NCBI GenBank assembly: GCA_900538305.1
Contig: UPXY01000024.1
Coordinates: 1 to 25,235, forward strand
DNA from: an uncultured Collinsella sp.
Lineage (GTDB): Bacteria; Actinomycetota; Coriobacteriia; Coriobacteriales; Coriobacteriaceae
Reading direction: 5' to 3'
DNA length: 25,235 nt
The notes beneath the pieces are model-generated. The model was given only the letters and a program-made list of their open reading frames with translations. It was not told where the DNA came from and made no database searches. This document shows positions 6,525 through 13,723 of this stretch, in pieces (the first letter of the stretch is position 1; each line of letters opens with the position of its first letter). The translations under genes and the position numbers were made by a program.

Positions 6525-7262
6525 TTATTCTAGCTCAAAGGCCGGGTCGAAAACCACCCTGCCCAGACGCACGAGCGTCGAACCTTCGAGGATCGCCTCG
6601 CTGAAGTCCTCGCTCATGCCGCACGAGAGCTCCGCAAGGTCGACGCCGGGCCAATCGCCGGCAAGCTCGTCGCGAAGTTCGCGCAGGCTAGCGAACGTGG
6701 AGCGCGCTATACTCTTATCCCCGCGCGGAGCCATCGTCATAAGCCCCTGGATGAGAATTCCACGAAGTTCGCTCAAGCGCGGGAACGCCGCACGGAGCTC
6801 GTCGGGCGTGAAGCCGGATTTCGATAGCTCGCCCGAGACGTTCGCCTCGAGCAGCACGGGCTGCGCGGCAGCGAGCTCGCCGGATTCGATTCGCCGTTGC
6901 ACGCGCGATGAGATCGCTTCTGCCAGATGCAGCGAACCCACGGAATGTATGCACGCGGCACGACCGAGCACCGCGTTGATCTTATTCGTTTGCAGGTTGC
7001 CGATCATATCGAAGCGCACGGGCGGAAGATCCGAGACCTCGGCAAGCTCCCCGAGCTTGCGGACGAGCTCCTGGGGACGGTTCTCGCCGAAGAGCCCATA
7101 CCCCGCTTCGATAGCGGCGAGCACTTGCGGCGTACTGACCGTCTTGGAGACCGCCATGACGCGCACGCTTCCGGGCGCACGCCCGCTGCGCTCGAGTGCC
7201 TCGTCGACACGTTCCATGATCTCATCGCGACGATGCCTTATCGCATCTAGATATTCGTCCAT
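6525..7262 (-). CDS. yggS: YggS/PLPBP family pyridoxal phosphate homeostasis protein
   Basis: This 245-residue protein is a single alanine-racemase-like barrel. The PLP-binding lysine is K40 in VMAVSKTV. Other family blocks are GLFGENRPQEL, FDMIGNLQTNK, HSVGSLHLAEAIS and the phosphate-binding LSCGMSEDF near the end. The family buffers PLP and protects amino acid metabolism; no catalytic reaction is known. It corresponds to Bacillus ylmE and sits in the same place, between the ylmD homologue pgeF and sepF. The start is preceded by GGGGCGGAG directly at the ATG, a close but usable ribosome binding site. Confidence 0.93.
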   Translation of the reverse strand: MDEYLDAIRHRRDEIMERVDEALERSGRAPGSVRVMAVSKTVSTPQVLAAIEAGYGLFGENRPQELVRKLGELAEVSDLPPVRFDMIGNLQTNKINAVLGRAACIHSVGSLHLAEAISSRVQRRIESGELAAAQPVLLEANVSGELSKSGFTPDELRAAFPRLSELRGILIQGLMTMAPRGDKSIARSTFASLRELRDELAGDWPGVDLAELSCGMSEDFSEAILEGSTLVRLGRVVFDPAFELE

Positions 7263-7314
7263 CTCCGCCCCACTTCGGTCTCTTCATTTGAATCCATACT
7301 AACGCACCGCCACC

Positions 7315-8124
7315 TCAGGCGCCGTCGTTCATGGAAGAGCGCATAATCGCCACGGCGGCATGGCGGCCGCATGTGCCGGCTTCCGCGCGATATGAAAAGA
7401 ACCGATCGTTTTGACGTATGGTCGAAAGTCCGGTATCGGCGACCGAGGCTTCGGGCACGCCCGCCTCGACAAGCGACTGCACGATGCAGCGGGACAGATC
7501 GAGGAGCCTGGAACCGCTCGGATGCGCATCCTCGAAGCGTGCATCGAAGCGATCGATGAGCTCGGGAGAAACCTCGTACTCGTCGCCTAGGATATGCGGG
7601 CCAATATAAGCGCAGAGTTCGCCTGGTGCGCACGACGCCTCCCGTGCAAGCACGCGCGCCGCTGTTCCCGCGATGCCCGCATACGTGCCCTTCCAGCCCG
7701 AATGGACCACCGCGAAGCCACCCGGCGCGGTGAGGATGACCGGCACGCAATCGGCGAAGCAAAGCATCACGGGCACGTCTGGCGCGGTGCACACGATGGC
7801 GTCGGAACCATCAGCAATCTCTGCGCGCACCGCCTCGAGCACGGACGGATCGGAGGAGCGCACCACGGCGACGTGGTCACCATGCACCTGGTTGGGCACG
7901 AGAAGGTTTTCAGCGCAGGAGCTCGCGCCAACAGCCCGAAGCACCCGGCGACGGTTCTCGGCAACCGCCTGTGGATCATCGCCGACGTGGGTGCCGAGAT
8001 TGAGCGAGGCAAACGGCGGAGTCGACACGCCACCCGTGCGCTCGGTGAAACCGAAAGCGATTGTGCCTTCGACACAGCCCACGATATGCACCCCAGAGCG
8101 TTCGATACGGACAAGCCGCTTCAT
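7315..8124 (-). CDS. pgeF: Peptidoglycan editing factor PgeF (YlmD, laccase-domain)
   Basis: This 269-residue protein has the three metal ligands and catalytic residues of the YfiH/YlmD family: H81 in NQVHG, C126 in CFADCVP and H141 in VVHSGWKGT. E. coli PgeF hydrolyses UDP-MurNAc with L-Ser or Gly in the first peptide position, correcting errors by MurC; related proteins have purine nucleosidase activity. Its place just downstream of a dcw cluster that contains murC fits that role. AAGGAGG precedes the ATG. The gene begins a new unit after the ftsZ terminator and has its own extended -10 promoter. Confidence 0.93.
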   Translation of the reverse strand: MKRLVRIERSGVHIVGCVEGTIAFGFTERTGGVSTPPFASLNLGTHVGDDPQAVAENRRRVLRAVGASSCAENLLVPNQVHGDHVAVVRSSDPSVLEAVRAEIADGSDAIVCTAPDVPVMLCFADCVPVILTAPGGFAVVHSGWKGTYAGIAGTAARVLAREASCAPGELCAYIGPHILGDEYEVSPELIDRFDARFEDAHPSGSRLLDLSRCIVQSLVEAGVPEASVADTGLSTIRQNDRFFSYRAEAGTCGRHAAVAIMRSSMNDGA

Positions 8125-8182
8125 CGTTCCTCCTTGCAGGCAGCGTGGCGCTGCGAACTCTTCGGCACAGGTACCCGTTCCG

Positions 8183-8191
8183 ATTGTAGCA
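8183..8191 (-). promoter_or_regulatory. Extended -10 element upstream of pgeF
   Basis: The minus strand reads TGCTACAAT, 58 bases before the pgeF start and downstream of the ftsZ terminator. It is identical to the rnpB extended -10. No strong -35 is visible. Confidence 0.5.
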
Positions 8192-8260
8192 TCGCGCTCG
8201 CACGCGACAGCATCTCCACCCCATCACCTGCCGTCGCGTCTTCCCCGCCGTATCGACCTA

Positions 8261-8288
8261 CAAAATACGCCCCGGCGTGACCGGGGCG
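8261..8288 (-). terminator. Terminator after ftsZ
   Basis: CGCCCCGG, a five-base loop and CCGGGGCG (8268-8288) form a perfect 8-bp stem 40 bases past the ftsZ stop. On the minus strand it is followed by TATTTTG, a short T-rich tract. It separates the dcw operon from pgeF. Confidence 0.8.
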
Positions 8289-8328
8289 CTTGAGGGGCAA
8301 AATGGCTGCGTATGAAGGCGCAGACGAC

Positions 8329-9453
8329 TTAGAAGTTGCCGCGCTTCAGGAAATCGGGCAGCTCGAACTGGTCGTTACCGAAATTCGGCATCTCGGTGCC
8401 GCCGATGTTGCGGGTCGAGGTCGTGCTGCGCGTCGACGCGGGCTCGGGCTCGCTCTTCTGCACGGGAGCGTTGAAGAGCTTGTCCTGGCGGTTCACATTG
8501 GCATCGGAGAAGCCGGTCGCGATGACGGTGATGCGCACCTGGTCGCCGAGCGACTCATCCACCACGGTACCGAAGATGATGTTCGCCTCGGGGTCGACGG
8601 CGTTCGCCACGAGGTCGGCGGCGTCGTTGATCTCCTGGATGCCGAGGTCCTTGGAGCCGGCGATGGAGAGCAGCACGCGGGTAGCGCCGTCGATGGAGCT
8701 CTCGAGCAGGCGGCTCGAGATGGCCTGCTGCGCGGCGTCCACAGCGCGGTTGTCGCCGGAGGCGGTACCGATGCCCATCATGGCGGTACCAGCCTGCTTC
8801 ATGATGGTCTTCACGTCGGCGAAGTCGAGGTTGATGATGCCGGGCACGGTGATGAGGTCCGTGATGCCCTGGGTGCCCTGGGAAAGCACGCCATCGGCCG
8901 TGGCGAAGGCCTCGAGCATGGTGGTCTTCTTCTCGGCGATGTCGAGCAGCTTGTCGTTCGGGATGACGATCATGGTGTCGACGCAGTCGGCCAGGGTCTT
9001 GATGCCCTCCTCGGCGCTGGCCTTGCGCTTGCGGCCTTCGAAGGTGAAGGGCTTCGTCACGACGGCGACGGTGAGCGCGCCGATCTCGTTCATCGCGATG
9101 TCCGCCACGATGGGGGCAGCGCCGGTACCCGTGCCGCCGCCCTCGCCCGCGGTGATGAACACCATGTCGGCGCCGGCAAGCGCCTCCTGGATGTCGTCAC
9201 GGCTCTCGTCGGCCGCCTTACGGCCGATCTCGGGGTTCGCACCGGCACCGAGGCCGCGCGTCAGATCGGTGCCGATATGCACCTTGATGTCGGCGTCCGA
9301 GATGGCGAGCGCCTGCGCGTCGGTGTTGATGGCGACGAACTCGACGCCACGGATGCCTTCCTCGATCATGCGGTTGACCGCATTGGTTCCGCCGCCGCCG
9401 ACGCCTACCACCTTGATGACGGCAAGGTAATTGCTGATCTCGCTCTCGTGCAT
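8329..9453 (-). CDS. ftsZ: Cell division GTPase FtsZ
   Basis: FtsZ is the tubulin-like GTPase that polymerises into the division ring. The 374-residue product has the N-terminal IKVVGVGGGGTNAVNRM block, the signature GGGTGTG at 105-111 within AGEGGGTGTGAAP (the E before GGG is typical of Actinobacteria), and the catalytic T7 loop NLDFADV at 208-214. A short variable linker leads to the conserved C-terminal peptide FELPDFLKRGNF, which binds SepF. GGAGG precedes the ATG by 6 bases. It lies 237 bases after ftsQ, with two candidate promoters in that gap, and is followed by a terminator. Confidence 0.98.
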   Translation of the reverse strand: MHESEISNYLAVIKVVGVGGGGTNAVNRMIEEGIRGVEFVAINTDAQALAISDADIKVHIGTDLTRGLGAGANPEIGRKAADESRDDIQEALAGADMVFITAGEGGGTGTGAAPIVADIAMNEIGALTVAVVTKPFTFEGRKRKASAEEGIKTLADCVDTMIVIPNDKLLDIAEKKTTMLEAFATADGVLSQGTQGITDLITVPGIINLDFADVKTIMKQAGTAMMGIGTASGDNRAVDAAQQAISSRLLESSIDGATRVLLSIAGSKDLGIQEINDAADLVANAVDPEANIIFGTVVDESLGDQVRITVIATGFSDANVNRQDKLFNAPVQKSEPEPASTRSTTSTRNIGGTEMPNFGNDQFELPDFLKRGNF

Positions 9454-9490
9454 GTCGGTCCTCCGAACTCGGACTGCCTTGTTGAAACTC

Positions 9491-9510
9491 TAACGTTCAA
9501 GTTTACGTTA
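9491..9510. promoter_or_regulatory. Inverted repeat in the ftsZ leader
   Basis: TAACGT and ACGTTA are separated by 8 bases, about 40 bases before the ftsZ start and downstream of both candidate promoters. Related GTTTAC/AACGT words recur nearby (9501-9525). It may be a protein-binding site; there is no terminator T-run. Confidence 0.35.
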
Positions 9511-9532
9511 AACGTCGAGGTAAACCGACGTA

Positions 9533-9561
9533 TCTTTACACAAAAGCAGGTGTTTAGTCAA
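9533..9561 (-). promoter_or_regulatory. Candidate proximal ftsZ promoter
   Basis: The minus strand has TTGACT (9556-9561), a 17-base spacer and TAAAGA (9533-9538). The -35 is good and the -10 poor, so this is the weaker of two tandem candidates. Confidence 0.35.
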
Positions 9562-9590
9562 CTTTTTATCCATCGAAATGTGGAGGTGGC

Positions 9591-9620
9591 ACTATATGCG
9601 CAGGTAATCGGGGACGTCAA
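9591..9620 (-). promoter_or_regulatory. Candidate distal ftsZ promoter
   Basis: The minus strand has TTGACG (9615-9620), an 18-base spacer and TATAGT (9591-9596), each five of six matches to the sigma-70 consensus. It lies about 140 bases before ftsZ in the gap after ftsQ, a common site for a dedicated ftsZ promoter. Confidence 0.6.
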
Positions 9621-9690
9621 CCAACCAGCGACAGGCGTCCTTCTTCAAGCACGGCAGGCAACCTGCACGGCTATATATCCTCAAGTTCAC

Positions 9691-11166
9691 CTAGAGGGCG
9701 CGGTAGGTCGGGTTCTCGGGATCGCGCACGTTGATGTAGGTGATACCCTCGACTCGATCGAGAAGCTCGGTCACGACGCGCTCCTTGAGGGCGATGTTCT
9801 CCGGGGAGCCAAGCGAGACCTCGACGCCCGATGTGAGGTTCACCGAGATCGCGTCGACGGACTCGAGCGACAAATCTTCGATCTGGCCAATGAACTCGGT
9901 AGAGAAACCATCCGAGTATGCAAGGCCCGCGACGATGACATCGGATGTGACCTCGGAACCCGACGCGGGAGCGACGTCTGCGGGGATGTTGATGAAAAGG
10001 ATCGCATCGTCCTGCTGCGCGAGCGCGAGCGCCGCCTCGAGGCCCGTGAGCACCCTCGTGCCGTCGGATGCCGCGCCATCCTGGCTGCTGTCGCTCCCCG
10101 TGGTGCTGACTTCATCGGCCTCGCCGGACGCATCGTCACCGGAGGAGCCGTCGCCGGCTGCGACGTCGCCCTCACCGTCCTCGGGGGTTGCAGGCTCACC
10201 GTCTGTCGCCGCATCGCCGCCGGCATCGGCTCCGGAACCGCTGCCATCTGCCGCAGCTGTGCCATCGTTGCCGGCAGATGTTGTACCGTCTTGTTCCGCT
10301 GCTTCGTCGCCCTGCGTCTCCCCCGTCGTCGATACGATGTTCCCTTCGGCATCGACGGTCACGGAAAGTGATATGGGGGCGATCCAGGTGTTGTTCGTGC
10401 CAATGGCCCACGCCACATCACCCGACGTGATGTAGGCGATCGCCGCGACCTCGTATTCCTGCGGCGTGATGATAAGCGTATGCGGGAACTGGCGCTCGAT
10501 CTGAACGCTCTCGACCCAAGGGTTCTGCTTGAGCGATTCCTCGATCGACGCCGCATCCACGTTGAAGAGCGTCGTTCCCTCGGGAACGTCGACGAGGCGC
10601 TCGGCCATCGCTTGCGGCACGTGTTCGCTGCCGCGTACCACGACATCCGTGACGGAGAAGATCGGAGAAGTCGTGATGACGACCCAGGCTACGATGGCAA
10701 CGATGGCGATTCCCGCAAACGCGAGGGCGATGCGGGCGAAGGGAAGGTTCGAGACGAACGCGGGCGTCGAGGCCGCGCGCGCAGGCGTGCGCCCGCTCCC
10801 TTGGACGGATGCCCCGCCGCGCGCCCGTGCCGCGCGTGAGGACGCGCCCTTCGACGATGCGGCGGCGCGCCTCGCCTTGGCAGCGGTCGGCTTCGCGGAG
10901 GCGGCAGGCCTCGTCGGCACGGAGGGGCGAAGCTTTCCTGCAGTCGTCTTCTTGCGCGGCGCAGACGCCTTCGCAGCAGCCGAGCGCACAGGAGCGGCGA
11001 CCTTGCCCTTCGGAGCCTTCGTCTTCGGGGCGGCCGCTCTCGACGCGGTCGCCTTCGCCGGCTTCGCGCCCTTCGCACGGCGATACGTGGGTTTAGCGGC
11101 GCGAGAAGCCGAGGAATTTGACTTCCGGTTGTAGCTCGACGCCAAACTTCTCACGCACCTTCCCAT
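9691..11166 (-). CDS. ftsQ: FtsQ/DivIB division protein with basic tail and acidic insert
   Basis: FtsQ is a single-span divisome protein that links FtsL and its partners. The product of up to 491 residues is far longer than the usual 250-300. Residues 1-140 are a Lys/Ala/Pro/Arg-rich cytoplasmic tail resembling histone H1 tails. The membrane span is near 143-166. The POTRA domain (about 168-238) includes SPIFSVTDVVVRGSEHV and NPWVESVQIERQFPHTLII. The following beta domain is split by an acidic Gly/Ser/Asp/Glu-rich insert at about 281-369 and resumes at VLTGLEAALALAQ to YINVRDP. The ATG at 11166 lies inside murB (74-base overlap) with AGGAG four bases upstream; GTG at 11154 and TTG at 11145 are alternatives. 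It is followed by the ftsZ promoter region. Confidence 0.9.
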   Translation of the reverse strand: MGRCVRSLASSYNRKSNSSASRAAKPTYRRAKGAKPAKATASRAAAPKTKAPKGKVAAPVRSAAAKASAPRKKTTAGKLRPSVPTRPAASAKPTAAKARRAAASSKGASSRAARARGGASVQGSGRTPARAASTPAFVSNLPFARIALAFAGIAIVAIVAWVVITTSPIFSVTDVVVRGSEHVPQAMAERLVDVPEGTTLFNVDAASIEESLKQNPWVESVQIERQFPHTLIITPQEYEVAAIAYITSGDVAWAIGTNNTWIAPISLSVTVDAEGNIVSTTGETQGDEAAEQDGTTSAGNDGTAAADGSGSGADAGGDAATDGEPATPEDGEGDVAAGDGSSGDDASGEADEVSTTGSDSSQDGAASDGTRVLTGLEAALALAQQDDAILFINIPADVAPASGSEVTSDVIVAGLAYSDGFSTEFIGQIEDLSLESVDAISVNLTSGVEVSLGSPENIALKERVVTELLDRVEGITYINVRDPENPTYRAL

Positions 11167-12013
11167 ACATCTCCTGCATGACCGCGAGGACGTCGGATGC
11201 GCTCGCGGAACCCGTGTTGACGATTACGTTAGCGTGAACCTCGGAAACTTGGGCACCGCCAACGGAAAAACCCTTCAATCCACAGTCCTCGACCATCTTT
11301 CCCACACTTCCCTCCGGCGGGTTGCGGAAGACCGAACCGCACGAGGCGACCGCCTGGGGCTGGGTATGGCGACGGCGGGAGAGATAGCGCTCCATCCTAT
11401 CGCGGATCTCCGTCTTGGGTGCCTGCTTAAGTGCGAGCGTGACCTCGAGCAGAATCTCGTCGTGTGGAAGGCTGGTCGCACGGTATCCCCAGACCACATC
11501 GGATCCGCGGTAGTGCTTGATGCCCTCGCCCGGCTTGTAGGTGAGGACATCTTGTACGAGCCGTCCGATCCATTCGTCGCGCGTACCGGCATCCATCGAG
11601 ATCGCGCCGCCCACGGTACCCGGAATGCCCACTGCGAACTCAAGGCCGGAAAGCCCCTTCGCGTACGCCTCGTTCACCAGGCGCGCGAGCACCGTGCCTG
11701 CGCCGACGGTGACGGTGCAGCCGTCTTCAGCGATGAGGGTGCGCGAGAACTCGTTGCCGAGCGTCACGACGGCGCCCTCGTACCCATCGTCGGAGACGAG
11801 CACGTTGGAGCCGCGGCCGAGGATCACCCAGGGCACGCTCTCATGCTCCAGCTGCTCAATCGCATGACGAAGGGCATGGTAGCTATGGCAGGTGACGAAC
11901 AGCGCCGCAGGCCCGCCGATACGGAAGCTCGTATGGCGCGCGAGCTTCTCGTGTTCGGAAACGTCCGTGTCGAGCGCACCGGAAAGCGCCATGACCGCGT
12001 TGAAGAGACCCAC
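11093..12013 (-). CDS. murB: UDP-N-acetylenolpyruvoylglucosamine reductase
   Basis: MurB reduces UDP-GlcNAc-enolpyruvate to UDP-MurNAc with NADPH and FAD. The 306-residue product has the FAD-binding blocks HTSFRIGGPAALFV and WVILGRGSNVLVSD, the substrate block FAVGIPGTVGGAISMDAGT, and the catalytic serine region SCGSVFRNP typical of type II enzymes. Its end is GVELQPEVKFLG. The start is GTG at 12013, six bases after the murC stop; the ribosome binding site GAGAGG is very close to it. ATG at 11992 (7 codons in) is an alternative. Presence of murB between murC and ftsQ is found in several Gram-positive dcw clusters. Confidence 0.95.
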   Translation of the reverse strand: MGLFNAVMALSGALDTDVSEHEKLARHTSFRIGGPAALFVTCHSYHALRHAIEQLEHESVPWVILGRGSNVLVSDDGYEGAVVTLGNEFSRTLIAEDGCTVTVGAGTVLARLVNEAYAKGLSGLEFAVGIPGTVGGAISMDAGTRDEWIGRLVQDVLTYKPGEGIKHYRGSDVVWGYRATSLPHDEILLEVTLALKQAPKTEIRDRMERYLSRRRHTQPQAVASCGSVFRNPPEGSVGKMVEDCGLKGFSVGGAQVSEVHANVIVNTGSASASDVLAVMQEMYGKVREKFGVELQPEVKFLGFSRR

Positions 12014-12019
12014 GCCCTC

Positions 12020-13429
12020 TCACGCGTCCTTGTCGTTCATGTATTCGATGAACTCGGGCCCGGCCGTGGTGATGTCGCCCGCACCCATGGTGATGAGCAG
12101 GTCGCCCTCCTCGGTGATCTGCGAGAGCACCTCGGGAAGCTGCATGCGATCGGCCACATAGCGCACGTCCATGCCCGGATGGTGCGCACGCACCGTGTCG
12201 GCGAGCATCTTGCTCGTCACGCCCGGGATGGGCATTTCGCCGGCGGAGAAAACGTCGATGAGCACCAGGCGGTCGGCGCGCTCGAAGGCGTCGGCGAAAT
12301 CCTCGACGAGTGCCTGGAGACGCGAATAGCGGTGCGGTTGGAACACGACGTCGACGTGCTTGAAGCCGAGCGAGCTCGCAGCCTCGAGCGTCGCCTTGAT
12401 CTCGGTGGGGTGGTGTCCGTAGTCGTCGACGACCGTAACGCCAGCGACATCGCCCACGTGCGTGAAGCGACGGCGGACGCCCGCGAAACCCGAGAGCGCC
12501 TCCGCAGCGCGCGCAACATCGAGGCCGAGTGCCCACGCGACGGTAAGCGAGGCGATAGCGTTCAGAAGGTTGTGCGTACCGGGGTTGCTCTTGATGGCGA
12601 CCTCATGCACGCCTCCATCCGGAAGCGTGACCGTACAACGCCCCTCGATACCGCGATGCGCGAGAGCGGGCACACAGCGCACGTCGTTTTCCTCCGCCAA
12701 GCCATAGGTGATGACCTTGCGTCCGGTTGAGCGCGCAAGTTCGGAAAGGCTCGGATCGTCGCCGCAGACGATGACCGTACCGGCCTCGCCCACGAGGCTC
12801 ATGAACTTCGCGAACGTGGCACGGATGTCCTCGAGCGAATCGTAGTGATCGAGGTGATCCGCCTCGACGTTCGTGACGACGGCGATATCCGGGTTGAGGT
12901 AGAGGAAGGAGCGATCCGATTCGTCCGCCTCGGCGACGAAGAGCTCTCCGGAGCCGTTGCGGCCATTCGTGTCGTAACCCTCGACGATGCCGCCGATAAG
13001 GAAGCTCGGGTCGAGGTCCATGCGGTCGAGCATCGTGGCGGTCATGGAAGAGGTCGTCGTCTTGCCGTGCGTGCCGGCGATGGCGATCGTGGTATAGCCA
13101 CGACCGAGCTCGGAGAGCATCTTCGCGCGCGGCCAGACGGGGATATCGAGCTCACGGGCTCGCACGAGCTCCGGGTTCGTCTCGGGGATGGCGGTAGACA
13201 CGACGACGACATCGGGTGCGACGGCGTCGATCGTGGCCGCTTCATGGCCGATGTGGATATCGACCCCGGCGCGGGCAAGCTGGCGAATATAGCGCGACGT
13301 CTTGAGGTCGGAGCCGCTCACCACACTGCCGCGCTCATGCAGGACGAGCGCGATGCCGCTCATGCCGGCGCCGCCGATACCGATGAAATGGATGCGCCGC
13401 GGGCGCTCGGGGTTTTGGGAATCTGTCAT
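12020..13429 (-). CDS. murC: UDP-N-acetylmuramate--L-alanine ligase
   Basis: MurC adds the first L-alanine to UDP-MurNAc using ATP. The 469-residue product has the N-terminal nucleotide-sugar motif GIGGAGMSGIA (17-27), the P-loop GTHGKTTT (119-126), the central block NVEADHLDHY and the C-terminal VVDDYGHHPTEI and FQPHRYSR blocks. The start at 13429 was preferred over an in-frame ATG 12 codons upstream because AGAGGA precedes it and the upstream ATG has no ribosome binding site. It is separated from murG by 294 bases holding a long perfect palindrome, and a weak promoter lies between that palindrome and murC. Confidence 0.96.
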   Translation of the reverse strand: MTDSQNPERPRRIHFIGIGGAGMSGIALVLHERGSVVSGSDLKTSRYIRQLARAGVDIHIGHEAATIDAVAPDVVVVSTAIPETNPELVRARELDIPVWPRAKMLSELGRGYTTIAIAGTHGKTTTSSMTATMLDRMDLDPSFLIGGIVEGYDTNGRNGSGELFVAEADESDRSFLYLNPDIAVVTNVEADHLDHYDSLEDIRATFAKFMSLVGEAGTVIVCGDDPSLSELARSTGRKVITYGLAEENDVRCVPALAHRGIEGRCTVTLPDGGVHEVAIKSNPGTHNLLNAIASLTVAWALGLDVARAAEALSGFAGVRRRFTHVGDVAGVTVVDDYGHHPTEIKATLEAASSLGFKHVDVVFQPHRYSRLQALVEDFADAFERADRLVLIDVFSAGEMPIPGVTSKMLADTVRAHHPGMDVRYVADRMQLPEVLSQITEEGDLLITMGAGDITTAGPEFIEYMNDKDA

Positions 13430-13472
13430 GACAGGGCTATCCTCTGCTTCGAGCCGATGATTCAAGAAAACG

Positions 13473-13501
13473 ATTGTAGTTCAAATCATCGAGCGACACA
13501 A
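13473..13501 (-). promoter_or_regulatory. Candidate murC promoter
   Basis: The minus strand has TTGTGT (13496-13501), a 17-base spacer and TACAAT (13473-13478). The -10 is good, the -35 matches at three positions. It would restart transcription of murC-murB-ftsQ after the inverted repeat. Confidence 0.4.
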
Positions 13502-13523
13502 AAGGGCAGCATTTCAGTTGGAG

Positions 13524-13663
13524 CAGCGTAACATAACCCCAGTGTAAAATAACCCCAGCGACTTTTTTACATTGTGCGACGTTCCTATTTCATTGAAAGA
13601 TTTCTCGCGGCGCAATGTAAAAAAGTCGCTGGGGTTATTTTACACTGGGGTTATGTTACGCTG
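13524..13663. repeat. 140-bp element with perfect 51-bp inverted arms
   Basis: The left arm 13524-13574 and the right arm 13613-13663 are exact reverse complements over 51 bases, with a 38-base loop. Each arm contains one full repeat unit (TGTAAAATAACCCCAGCG then ACTTTTTTACA) and an outer partial copy (GTAACATAACCCCAG). It sits between murG and murC in an otherwise compact operon. The T-runs are inside the stem, so it is not a standard terminator, although the RNA hairpin would be very stable. No flanking target duplication is seen. The remaining 60 bases to murG (13664-13723) show nothing further except a small GACCCCTGGGGTC palindrome. Confidence 0.97.
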
Positions 13664-13723
13664 GCACCCGCCGGAAGACCCCTGGGGTCATCCCTCGTGC
13701 AGTCCCGACCAGCCACCGCTGTG

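Noticed and set aside
8290..10371. Long plus-strand open frame opposite ftsZ and ftsQ
   Set aside because: It mirrors the codon pattern of two certain genes on the other strand, has His/Asp/Val-rich shadow composition, spans the intergenic region, and has no recognisable domain.
13524..13663. Ordinary Rho-independent terminator
   Set aside because: The T-runs lie inside the stem near the loop and are paired with A-runs; no unpaired T tract follows the hairpin on either strand.
13668..13685. GACCCCTGGGGTC as another degenerate repeat copy
   Set aside because: It lacks the A-run and T-run of the unit; the short palindrome alone is not enough.
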